Part shown: positions 1 through 6,166 of the stretch, in pieces
How positions within the stretch are numbered: the first letter of the stretch is position 1
Layout of the letters: every line of letters begins with the position of its first letter
Source of the DNA: Ruminococcaceae bacterium UBA1448
Lineage (GTDB): Bacteria; Bacillota; Clostridia; Oscillospirales; Ruminococcaceae
Reading direction: 5' to 3'
Length of the DNA stretch: 14,146 bases
NCBI GenBank assembly: GCA_002329405.1
Contig: DCTE01000116.1
Coordinates: 8,229 to 22,374 of the forward strand
Made by a program: the position numbers and the translations under genes
The notes under the pieces: model-generated
Database searches by the model: none
What the model was told of the DNA's origin: nothing
The model's input: only the letters and a program-made list of their open reading frames with translations

Positions 1-422
1 ACCCTGTCCAGGTAGGGCAAAACCCCGATTTCGGTCAGATAGCGGGTCGCCCGCTCTTCATCTGTTGCCGTCGCGACTGCGGTACGAATTCCCTTTTCTT
101 TCAGCCATTTCAGCAGTTCCAGTGCGCCTTTTTTACGCTCAAGTCCATATTTGGCAAGTGCATGGGCAACCAGCTCTTTTCGGCGTTCCCGGACGCGAAA
201 ATAGTCAAAATCTTCGCCCAGCTCAGATTTCAGATAGGGGGCCGCATATTTTCCAGCCAGACTTCTGATATGCAGCGCATGCCGCCGCTGCATATCAAAT
301 CCCATCTCCTGCGCTGCCTGGCACCAGCATTGCACCAGGTGTTTTTCAGTGTCGATCAGCAGCCCATCCATATCGAAGATAACGGCCCGAAGAGGATGAG
401 GAAAAGCGTTTGATGTCTTCAT
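1..422 (-). CDS. HAD-superfamily hydrolase, beta-phosphoglucomutase-like (partial, C-terminus outside window)
   Basis: The minus-strand reading frame is open from an ATG at 422 to the left edge and gives about 140 residues of N-terminal part. HAD motif I is clear: VIFDMDGLLIDTE at residues 14-26, with D17 as the predicted nucleophile and D19 as the general acid. An alpha-helical cap region follows (about 27-100), then the motif II region VATATDEE, where a Thr/Ser of motif II is expected. This arrangement is typical of the phosphoglycolate phosphatase/beta-phosphoglucomutase group, which removes or moves phosphate on small metabolites in the cytoplasm. The substrate cannot be read from sequence. 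The ATG has an AAAGGA ribosome binding site that overlaps the TGA of the upstream membrane protein gene (gap 13 bases), so the two are probably co-translated. Motifs III and IV lie outside the window. Confidence 0.88.
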   Translation of the reverse strand, partial: MKTSNAFPHPLRAVIFDMDGLLIDTEKHLVQCWCQAAQEMGFDMQRRHALHIRSLAGKYAAPYLKSELGEDFDYFRVRERRKELVAHALAKYGLERKKGALELLKWLKEKGIRTAVATATDEERATRYLTEIGVLPYLDR

Positions 423-435
423 GTCGTCTGTCCTT

Positions 436-1074
436 TCAGTTGCTGCCGGAGGTCTCCGGCTGAATTCCACACAATTTTTCGGATACCGTACGGTTGAAGA
501 AATGGATGAACGGGCCCAATCCCAGTGCACAGAACAGCGTCCCCAAACCTACAATCCCGCCCAGCAGCCAGCAGATTGCCGAGCAGGCAGCATCGGTAAA
601 AATTCTGCACCAGAAATAGGGTACAGGCAGCCGGTCCCGCATGATAATGGACAGACTGTCATACGGTGAGATCCCTAAATCGGCCGTCTGGTACAGCGAA
701 GCAGACAAACTCAGTACCAGTACCCCGCCGCCCATCAGCAGCAGCCTGGGTAAAAATTCATCCGGCACAATCCAGAAAGACGTGATCAATCGGGTATAAA
801 AAGATGCCAGTATCCCGACGCAGAACCAATTGACGAAGGTGCCGATTCCAATATACTTCCTTCCCAGAAGGATTTCGACCAGAAAAAACAGGCTGTTCAT
901 GATGATCAGCATAATCGAAAAGTCGATTCCCAGCTTTTCTCCCAGCGCCATGACCATCGCGCTGCTCGGATCATTTCCCATCAGCGATATTTTAAACAGG
1001 CTGATTCCCAGTCCCATCACCACTATACCGAAACACATAACCAGTATCCGGCGAAGGTTCATCTTTCCAAACAT
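436..1074 (-). CDS. YczE/YyaS/YitT-family membrane protein
   Basis: A 212-residue, very hydrophobic protein with about five to six predicted membrane segments (roughly residues 8-30, 50-70, 76-100, 108-130, 155-185). The glycine- and serine-rich pattern, with GNDPSSAMVMALGEKLGI near the N-terminus and a second half repeating the idea as ADLGISPYDSLSIIM, is typical of the YczE/YitT group of small integral membrane proteins (a membrane-embedded G-x-x-P-x-D/S motif appears in both halves). The family's function is unknown; a transport role is only a guess. The start ATG follows a good AAAGGGGA ribosome binding site. The gene lies 28 bases downstream of the EamA permease gene and 13 bases upstream of the HAD hydrolase gene, so it is the third gene of a probable operon. 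Confidence 0.85.
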   Translation of the reverse strand: MFGKMNLRRILVMCFGIVVMGLGISLFKISLMGNDPSSAMVMALGEKLGIDFSIMLIIMNSLFFLVEILLGRKYIGIGTFVNWFCVGILASFYTRLITSFWIVPDEFLPRLLLMGGGVLVLSLSASLYQTADLGISPYDSLSIIMRDRLPVPYFWCRIFTDAACSAICWLLGGIVGLGTLFCALGLGPFIHFFNRTVSEKLCGIQPETSGSN

Positions 1075-1093
1075 AAGAAATCCCCTTTTGTAT

Positions 1094-1114
1094 CCGGCAA
1101 TCTCAATCTGCCGG
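1094..1114. repeat. Hairpin overlapping the end of the EamA gene
   Basis: Perfect 6-bp inverted repeat CCGGCA (1094-1099) / TGCCGG (1109-1114) with a 9-base loop. The stop codon of the EamA gene (1103-1105) lies in the loop. On the plus strand the stem is followed by GTTTTTGGTTTTTC, which looks like an intrinsic terminator for antisense transcription. On the minus strand, the sense direction for the genes here, no U-run follows, so termination of the operon is unlikely. Confidence 0.4.
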
Positions 1115-2044
1115 TTTTTGGTTTTTCATTTCCATCGGCAGGTTTTTATTTCCCGCCTTTTCTGCTGCCAGTGCCGCTGCAACCGCGCCCAGTACCAGCA
1201 GACATCCCACCGCTTTTTTAACGGTCATCGCTTCATTTAGAAGCAGCCAGCCCGCGGCAACGCTGGTGATCGGTTCCAGCAAACAGAAGATCGCTGCTGT
1301 AGATGCGCCCAACTCACGGATGCCCAGCTGCAAAAGCGCAAATGCAAAAAAGGAGGTGCAGATGGAAATAATAAAGGTATACAGCAATGCTTTGGGTGGG
1401 AGTGCAAAATGAATCTGCCGCACCGGCAGATTGAGCACCATGACTGCTACCGCATTGCTGAGTGCCATATAGCAGGATACCTTGGTTGCGTCCATATCCC
1501 GCAGTGCGGTATGCTCCATCCCGGTCATATACCCGGAATAGGTGATCGACGAAGCAATCGCCAGGACAAGGCCGGGCAACATTCCACTCAGACCGCCATT
1601 CCCGGTAAAGCTGGCAAAACATCCGACACCGCCTGCCGCCAGCACCAACGCACAGCATTTCCCTGCCCCCATCCGCTGCCGAAACAGCACCAGACAGAAC
1701 AATGCCGTAAACAACGGGTACAGGAAGTGCAGTGTCGTCGCCGTCCCGATTCCAATATAATCATACGACGCGTACAACATAAATGTCGTACTCGCCCGCA
1801 GACCGGCACCAATCGCACAGATCAGCAAAAACTGATGTAAAGTAATGCGGAACGGAATTTTCCGAACCGCCATGATGATCAACAGCACCGGAACCGCCAT
1901 CAGATTGCGGTAAAAAGTGAGGGTCAGCGCATTGCTGCCCATTTCATAAGTTTTGCTTGCAAGCACCGGAGTTATTCCAAAAAGTGCCGCAGAAATAGAG
2001 GTCATCATGACCCCTTTGACAAAATGTGATCCTTTTGCTGTCAT
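1103..2044 (-). CDS. EamA/DMT-family permease
   Basis: A 313-residue integral membrane protein of the drug/metabolite transporter superfamily. It has about ten hydrophobic helices arranged as two EamA halves. The first half begins near AALFGITPVLASKTYEMG and contains the conserved R-N-L of FYRNLMAVPVLLI. The second half carries the typical SLLEPITSVAAGWLLLNEA-like motif (here CLLEPITSVAAGWLLLNEA), which is diagnostic for EamA. Such proteins export or import amino acids, nucleosides or other metabolites; the substrate here is unknown. I start at the ATG at 2044, because AGAGGGG lies about 11 bases upstream and family similarity begins just after it. A TTG at 2083 in the same frame would add 13 residues but lies inside a strong hairpin without a ribosome binding site. 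No promoter is visible between this gene and the methyltransferase gene upstream, so read-through is probable. Confidence 0.9.
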   Translation of the reverse strand: MTAKGSHFVKGVMMTSISAALFGITPVLASKTYEMGSNALTLTFYRNLMAVPVLLIIMAVRKIPFRITLHQFLLICAIGAGLRASTTFMLYASYDYIGIGTATTLHFLYPLFTALFCLVLFRQRMGAGKCCALVLAAGGVGCFASFTGNGGLSGMLPGLVLAIASSITYSGYMTGMEHTALRDMDATKVSCYMALSNAVAVMVLNLPVRQIHFALPPKALLYTFIISICTSFFAFALLQLGIRELGASTAAIFCLLEPITSVAAGWLLLNEAMTVKKAVGCLLVLGAVAAALAAEKAGNKNLPMEMKNQKPAD

Positions 2045-2080
2045 CCGAACAAATTCCCCTCTTTTTCCTTCAACTCCCGA

Positions 2081-2115
2081 CAACGGGTACCGTCTTTTCA
2101 GAACAGTACCCGTTG
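2081..2115. repeat. Strong intercistronic hairpin between rlmD and the EamA gene
   Basis: Perfect 10-bp inverted repeat CAACGGGTAC (2081-2090) / GTACCCGTTG (2106-2115) with a 15-base loop. It lies in the gap between the methyltransferase stop (2129) and the EamA start (2044). In the direction of transcription (minus) no T-run follows, so it is not a standard intrinsic terminator. It may be an mRNA stability or processing element, or a weak attenuator (inference). Confidence 0.6.
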
Positions 2116-2128
2116 TGATTTGGCAGTC

Positions 2129-3691
2129 TTATTTTTTTACCGGAGTTTTTCCGGGCTTTTTCCCGGATTTACCGAATACCGCGCAGTTGCGGTCGGTAAA
2201 CTGCGAACGTCTGGAAGGGCGGGTGTGATGAGGTCTGAGCTCAGCCTTTTTGGATTCTGATACCAAACCGGTACGATTTTTCGACTCTGTTTCCCTCTTA
2301 TCCGGTGTCCGTTCAAGCAAAACAATATTTTCAACATGGTGGGTCCAGGGGAACATATCGACCGGCTGAATCCTGCGGACCTGATAGGCGGGGTGTTTCC
2401 CTGCTGCCAGCAGTTTGAGGTCACGGGCCTGTGTCTCTGGATTGCAGGAGATATAGACAATCTTTTCCGGCATACACCGCAGCACTGCGTCTAAAAACTC
2501 CCTGCTGGCACCCGCACGGGGCGGGTCAATAAACAGCACGTCAATTTTCTGCTTTTCCTGCTGGCTGGCCAGATTCATCATGTATTCCCCGGCATCCGCA
2601 CAGACAAACGCGGCGTTTTGAATTCCATTTTCCCGTTTGTTTTTCTGTGCATCAGCGGCCGCGTCCGGGTTCAGTTCGACACCGATCACCCGGCGTGCAG
2701 CAGAAGAGGCCGCGAGGCCGATTGTGCCAATTCCGCAATAGGCATCCAAAACGATCTCTTGTCCGGTCAGTCCGGCAAAATCAATCGCTGTCCGGTAGAG
2801 TTTTTCGGTCTGCACCGGATTGACCTGATAGAAAGATTTTGCAGAAATTCGGAAGGTCAGTCCGCACAGTACGTCTTCGATATACCCCTTGCCATACAGG
2901 ACTTCTTCCCGGTCTCCCAGCAACAGGTTGGTTTCACTGTTGTTGACAGTAAAAATCACGGTTGTAATCTCAGGGTGCGCACGCAGCAGGGCTGCAACAA
3001 AATTCTTTTTGGATGGGAAAACCGGTGTCCCGGCAACCAATACCACCATAATCTGCCCGGTTGCAAAGCCTCTGCGGATCAGCAGATGGCGCAGAAAGCC
3101 GCCTTCTGTCTCTGTCCACGCAGTCATCTTGAAGGCTGCCAGCAGTTTACGAACGGTAATGGCGATTTCCGATGCAACACTGTCCTCGATCATACATCTG
3201 TCCACAACTGTGATCCGATGTTCTTTGGACTGCCAGACACCGGAAACAATTTTATGCTGACGGGTCATCCCAAACGCAACCTGCACTTTATTGCGGTAAT
3301 GGGTCGGCTGGTCCATCCCGATGATCGGCTGCACCCGGCCATACTGGCCCAGCAGCCGCACCACCTGTGCCTGCTTCCAGCGCAGTCCATCCTGATAGGA
3401 AAGATTCTGCATCTGACAGCCAGAACATTTTTTGGCAACCGGGCAGCGTACCTCAACCGGACGGGAAACCGGATGCGGACGGGCTTTTTTTATAGGGGAA
3501 GGTTTTTTATCCACTATCTGCTGAATAAGCTCATTCTCATCTTCGACAATTTCATAATCCTCTTCGCTTTCGTCTTCATCATCATCTTCGTCATCCGCCC
3601 AGATCGCCTGCTGATGCTGTTTGCGGGTCATATGCGGCTTGGGAACAAAGCGGGCATAAAATTTTTCGCTGTCATTGGTTTTATCTTTCAT
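2129..3691 (-). CDS. rlmD: 23S rRNA (uracil-C5)-methyltransferase, RlmD/RlmCD type
   Basis: This 520-residue protein is a TrmA/RumA-family enzyme that uses SAM to methylate C5 of a uracil in 23S rRNA (U1939 in E. coli; the Gram-positive RlmCD also modifies U747). Four iron-sulfur ligands are visible: C83, C89 and C92 (C-x5-C-x2-C) and C166 in VVDRCMIED. The SAM-binding motif is LDAYCGIGTIG (315-325). DPPRAG is at 389-394, and the catalytic cysteine C416 is in SCNPET. The general base is probably E454 in HHVENI. The usual N-terminal TRAM RNA-binding domain is not recognisable. Its place is taken by about 80 residues with a strongly acidic patch (about 32-55, mostly D/E). After the catalytic domain (ending near 460) there is a 60-residue basic tail rich in K, R and S. 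The start follows AAAGGG. It is the first gene of a leftward operon with its own promoter. Which uracil is modified cannot be told from sequence. Confidence 0.93.
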   Translation of the reverse strand: MKDKTNDSEKFYARFVPKPHMTRKQHQQAIWADDEDDDEDESEEDYEIVEDENELIQQIVDKKPSPIKKARPHPVSRPVEVRCPVAKKCSGCQMQNLSYQDGLRWKQAQVVRLLGQYGRVQPIIGMDQPTHYRNKVQVAFGMTRQHKIVSGVWQSKEHRITVVDRCMIEDSVASEIAITVRKLLAAFKMTAWTETEGGFLRHLLIRRGFATGQIMVVLVAGTPVFPSKKNFVAALLRAHPEITTVIFTVNNSETNLLLGDREEVLYGKGYIEDVLCGLTFRISAKSFYQVNPVQTEKLYRTAIDFAGLTGQEIVLDAYCGIGTIGLAASSAARRVIGVELNPDAAADAQKNKRENGIQNAAFVCADAGEYMMNLASQQEKQKIDVLFIDPPRAGASREFLDAVLRCMPEKIVYISCNPETQARDLKLLAAGKHPAYQVRRIQPVDMFPWTHHVENIVLLERTPDKRETESKNRTGLVSESKKAELRPHHTRPSRRSQFTDRNCAVFGKSGKKPGKTPVKK

Positions 3692-3711
3692 AATCGGTGT
3701 CCCTTTCTGAT

Positions 3712-3724
3712 AATCAGACTGATT
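3712..3724. promoter_or_regulatory. Dyad in the rlmD leader (operator-like)
   Basis: AATCAG-A-CTGATT is a 13-base dyad in the transcribed leader of rlmD. It overlaps a second dyad, CTGAT-A-ATCAG (3707-3717), so that CTGAT is repeated. It lies 20 to 45 bases upstream of the start codon. It could be an operator or a small leader hairpin; no regulator can be named. Confidence 0.3.
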
Positions 3725-3751
3725 TTCCTCTTCTGTTTTTTGACTGGTATC

Positions 3752-3780
3752 ATTATAGCATATTTTGTACGGACTCTCAT
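3752..3780 (-). promoter_or_regulatory. Promoter of the rlmD operon (extended -10)
   Basis: On the minus strand TGCTATAAT (3752-3760) is a perfect -10 hexamer with the TGn extension. The -35 at 17 bases spacing is weak (ATGAGA, 3775-3780), as is common with an extended -10. The start point should be near 3745, giving a leader of about 55 bases before the rlmD ATG. Confidence 0.7.
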
Positions 3781-3956
3781 CTGTTTTTCTGAAAAACTCG
3801 CAAGACCGGAAGTTCTGTAAAAAAACATCAAAAACTTATCAGTTTGAAGGCCTATTTTTTCATCGAAATCGGGCGATTTCTGTCAATTCCCCCTTGCAAA
3901 ATTCCCTGAAAAGTTGGAAAATAAAAGATATATATTTTATACAACCATCGAATGCA

Positions 3957-3988
3957 GGATAAAGGTGGGATACTGTTCCGTTTTATCC
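3957..3988 (+). promoter_or_regulatory. Hairpin in the xpt leader
   Basis: GGATAAA (3957-3963) pairs perfectly with TTTATCC (3982-3988). Inside the loop GGA/TCC can pair around TACTGT. The hairpin ends 45 bases before the xpt ATG. No T-run follows, so it is not a terminator. It could be a regulatory leader structure, but it fits no riboswitch consensus that I know. Confidence 0.3.
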
Positions 3989-4033
3989 AATCTGTATTGC
4001 AATCAAAAATTTATACCGAAAGGAATAAAAAGT

Positions 4034-4627
4034 ATGAAACTGCTGGAAGAAAGAATCGCCCGGGATGGCGTTGTAAAAGAAGGAAATGTATTGAAGGTTG
4101 ACAGCTTTCTGAATCATCAGATGGATACCGACCTCTTTAATGCACTCGGAAAAGAATGGGCAAGACTGTTTGCCGACTGTCCGATCAACAAGATCCTGAC
4201 CATCGAAGCCTCCGGCATCGGAATTGCCTGTATCGCAGCACAGCATTTCGGAGTTCCGGTTGTCTTTGCTAAAAAGTCACAGAGCATCAATCTGGACGGC
4301 GATGTCTATTCGGCAAAAATCGAATCCTTTACCCACAAAAAGATCTATAATGTCATCGTCTCACAGAAATTCATCGGGCCTGACGACCATATCCTGATCA
4401 TCGACGATTTCCTTGCCAACGGCTGCGCAGTACTTGGCCTGATTGAGATTCTCAAGGAAGCTGGCGCGACGCTTGAAGGGGTTGGCATTGCCGTTGAAAA
4501 GGGATTTCAGAAGGGCGGCCAGGAGCTGAGAGATATGGGTATCCGTGTCGAATCTCTGGCCATTGTCGACGGAATGGATGCTTCTACCGGCAAGATTACC
4601 TTCCGTCCCCAGCCCAGCCACACCTGA
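4034..4627 (+). CDS. xpt: Xanthine phosphoribosyltransferase
   Basis: A 197-residue purine salvage enzyme that joins xanthine with PRPP to give XMP and pyrophosphate in the cytoplasm. The N-terminal MKLLEERIARDGVVKEGNVL and LKVDSFLNHQMD match the known Xpt pattern closely. The type I phosphoribosyltransferase PRPP-binding motif is HILIIDDFLANGCA (about 119-132), and TIEASGIGIA (about 56-65) is the purine/ribose side. The length agrees with Bacillus Xpt (about 194 residues). I start at the ATG with AAAGGA nine bases upstream; an in-frame TTG at 3914 would add 40 residues that do not look like Xpt. The gene is followed after 29 bases by the rRNA methyltransferase gene. The xanthine permease gene pbuX, a frequent partner, is absent here. 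Confidence 0.95.
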   Translation: MKLLEERIARDGVVKEGNVLKVDSFLNHQMDTDLFNALGKEWARLFADCPINKILTIEASGIGIACIAAQHFGVPVVFAKKSQSINLDGDVYSAKIESFTHKKIYNVIVSQKFIGPDDHILIIDDFLANGCAVLGLIEILKEAGATLEGVGIAVEKGFQKGGQELRDMGIRVESLAIVDGMDASTGKITFRPQPSHT

Positions 4628-4656
4628 TTTTGCATTTTTAACAGTGAGGTACTATA

Positions 4657-6108
4657 ATGGATCTGGATCAGAAAACCGGATTTCCAATTGCATTTCTTGA
4701 ACGGATGCAGGCTATGCTTGGAGAGGATTACCCCGCTTTCCTTGCACATTTTGCACTGGGAACGCGGTACCACGGACTGCGGATCAACCCCTTGAAACTT
4801 TCTTCATCCGAATTTCTCTCCCGGCATCGGTCCCTTTTCTCCGATCAATCGCTTGCACCAGTTCCCTGGGTGCCGGAAGGGTTCTATTACGATGAACAGG
4901 ACCGCCCCGGAAAAAGTCCACTGCATGAAGCTGGGATATACTATATCCAGGAACCAAGCGCAATGTCGGCTGCACAAGCGGTCATCCTGCCGGACAAGGC
5001 ACATCCTCTGGTACTCGATCTGTGCGCAGCACCCGGCGGCAAATCGACCCAGCTGGCAGGAAAAATGATGGGCGAAGGCCTGCTGGTCGCAAATGAAATT
5101 GTCTCTTCCAGAGCAAAAATCCTTTCCCAGAATATTGAACGGCTGGGCATTGCCAATGCGCTTGTACTCAATGAAACACCCGACCGGCTGGCGGAACGTT
5201 TTCCTGACACCTTTGACTGCATCCTCGTTGACGCCCCCTGTTCCGGGGAAGGAATGTACCGAAAAAATGACATTGCCCTGACCGAGTGGAGCAGCGACAA
5301 TGTCAAAATGTGTGCAGCACGGCAGGCTCAGATTCTTGATGCTGCCGCGCAAATGCTGGCACCGGGCGGCAGGCTGGTCTATTCGACCTGCACTTTTGCG
5401 CCGGATGAAGATGAAGCGGCAATCTGCCGCTTTATCGAGACACACCCCGAATTCCAGCTGGTTGATACAGGGCTGGATGATTATTTTACCCCCGGAAACC
5501 CCCGGTTCCTGCCGGATGAGGTAAAAACCGTACCGGGACTGGAAAAAACAATGCGGGTCTGGCCGCACATTGTCCATGGAGAAGGGCACTTTGTTGCCGC
5601 ACTGGAAAAATCGGCCGACTGCCCCGGCTGTCCGCCTGATTATCCGTTCTTTCCGCTCGGCAGCGGCAGAATGGAAGCTGTACAGAAAAAGCTCTACCGG
5701 GAATTCTGTGAACAGACACTCACCCCATCTGCTGCCGACTGGCTGGAAGCAGGTTACTTTACCCTGTTTGGAGAAGAGCTTTACCGGCTACCGGCTTGTA
5801 CCCTGCCTTATGACCGGCTGAAGGTTGTCAGAAGCGGGCTGCATCTGGGCAGCTTCCGAAAAAACCGCTTTGAACCGGCACACGCGCTGGCAGTCGCTCT
5901 GCGGGCAGAAGACTTTTTACAGGCCGTTCCGGTTACGATGGAACAAGCGGAAGGTTATCTGCGGGGAGAGACGCTGGATATCCCGGCGGACAAAGGCTGG
6001 CTCGGTATCGTATTGCAGGAGTCCGGAGGCCGCTATCCGCTTGGATGGGGCAAATCAGACGGAAAACGGGTCAAAAATCATTACCCAAAAGGCCTGCGCA
6101 GACTGTAA
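4657..6108 (+). CDS. rsmF: RsmF-like rRNA (cytosine-C5)-methyltransferase (NOL1/NOP2/Sun family)
   Basis: This 483-residue enzyme is a SAM-dependent RNA m5C methyltransferase of the RsmB/RsmF family. The N-terminal domain (1-95) is of the RsmF type. The Rossmann methyltransferase core shows motif I DLCAAPGGKS (121-130), motif IV DAPCSGEGM (192-200) with C195 for product release, and motif VI STCTF (243-247) with the nucleophile C245. The C-terminal region (about 270-483) includes the RsmF-type extension and a PUA-like end, with the conserved PLGWGK and HYPKGLR. The E. coli enzyme modifies C1407 of 16S rRNA; the target here is inferred by family and may differ. The start follows GTGAGG at good spacing. 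It shares a transcript with xpt, as no promoter or terminator is seen in the 29-base gap, and a strong terminator follows. Confidence 0.92.
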   Translation: MDLDQKTGFPIAFLERMQAMLGEDYPAFLAHFALGTRYHGLRINPLKLSSSEFLSRHRSLFSDQSLAPVPWVPEGFYYDEQDRPGKSPLHEAGIYYIQEPSAMSAAQAVILPDKAHPLVLDLCAAPGGKSTQLAGKMMGEGLLVANEIVSSRAKILSQNIERLGIANALVLNETPDRLAERFPDTFDCILVDAPCSGEGMYRKNDIALTEWSSDNVKMCAARQAQILDAAAQMLAPGGRLVYSTCTFAPDEDEAAICRFIETHPEFQLVDTGLDDYFTPGNPRFLPDEVKTVPGLEKTMRVWPHIVHGEGHFVAALEKSADCPGCPPDYPFFPLGSGRMEAVQKKLYREFCEQTLTPSAADWLEAGYFTLFGEELYRLPACTLPYDRLKVVRSGLHLGSFRKNRFEPAHALAVALRAEDFLQAVPVTMEQAEGYLRGETLDIPADKGWLGIVLQESGGRYPLGWGKSDGKRVKNHYPKGLRRL

Positions 6109-6114
6109 TATCTG

Positions 6115-6155
6115 AAAAAACCACAGCACACTGAAAAAGTGTACTGTGGTTTTTT
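6115..6155. terminator. Bidirectional intrinsic terminator between rsmF and lepA
   Basis: CCACAG (6121-6126) pairs with CTGTGG (6144-6149) and, after one mismatch, ACAC (6128-6131) pairs with GTGT (6139-6142), around the loop TGAAAAA. Six A's precede and six T's follow the stem, so it works in both directions. It separates the convergent rsmF and lepA genes and lies 11 bases from the lepA stop. Confidence 0.93.
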
Positions 6156-6166
6156 GTACCCCAAAT

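Larger units (their letters stand above)
3692..4033. other. Gene-free region between rlmD and xpt
   Basis: A 342-base AT-rich stretch between divergent genes. The left part holds the rlmD promoter and leader. The right part should hold the xpt promoter and leader. Plus-strand candidates are TTGGAA (3914-3919) with TATACA 18 bases on (3938-3943), which is weak. I see no open reading frame with a ribosome binding site, no tRNA and no match to the guanine riboswitch core (no TCTACC or CCGTAAA type segments). The part from 3781 to 3900 holds nothing I can name. Confidence 0.6.

Noticed and set aside
2044..2083. TTG at 2083 as start of the EamA permease
   Set aside because: It lies in the stem of a strong hairpin, has no Shine-Dalgarno sequence, and would add 13 residues not expected in the family.
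2618..3820. A 400-codon open frame on the plus strand
   Set aside because: It lies fully antisense to rlmD, has no ribosome binding site, and its product has no recognisable domain, while the minus frame is a clear enzyme. It is a shadow frame.
3957..3988. Purine or other known riboswitch upstream of xpt
   Set aside because: The hairpin lacks the three-way junction and conserved core bases of the guanine riboswitch, and I know no other class that fits.
3914..4033. N-terminal extension of xpt from a TTG
   Set aside because: The extra 40 residues have no family similarity, and AAAGGA is correctly placed for the ATG at 4034.
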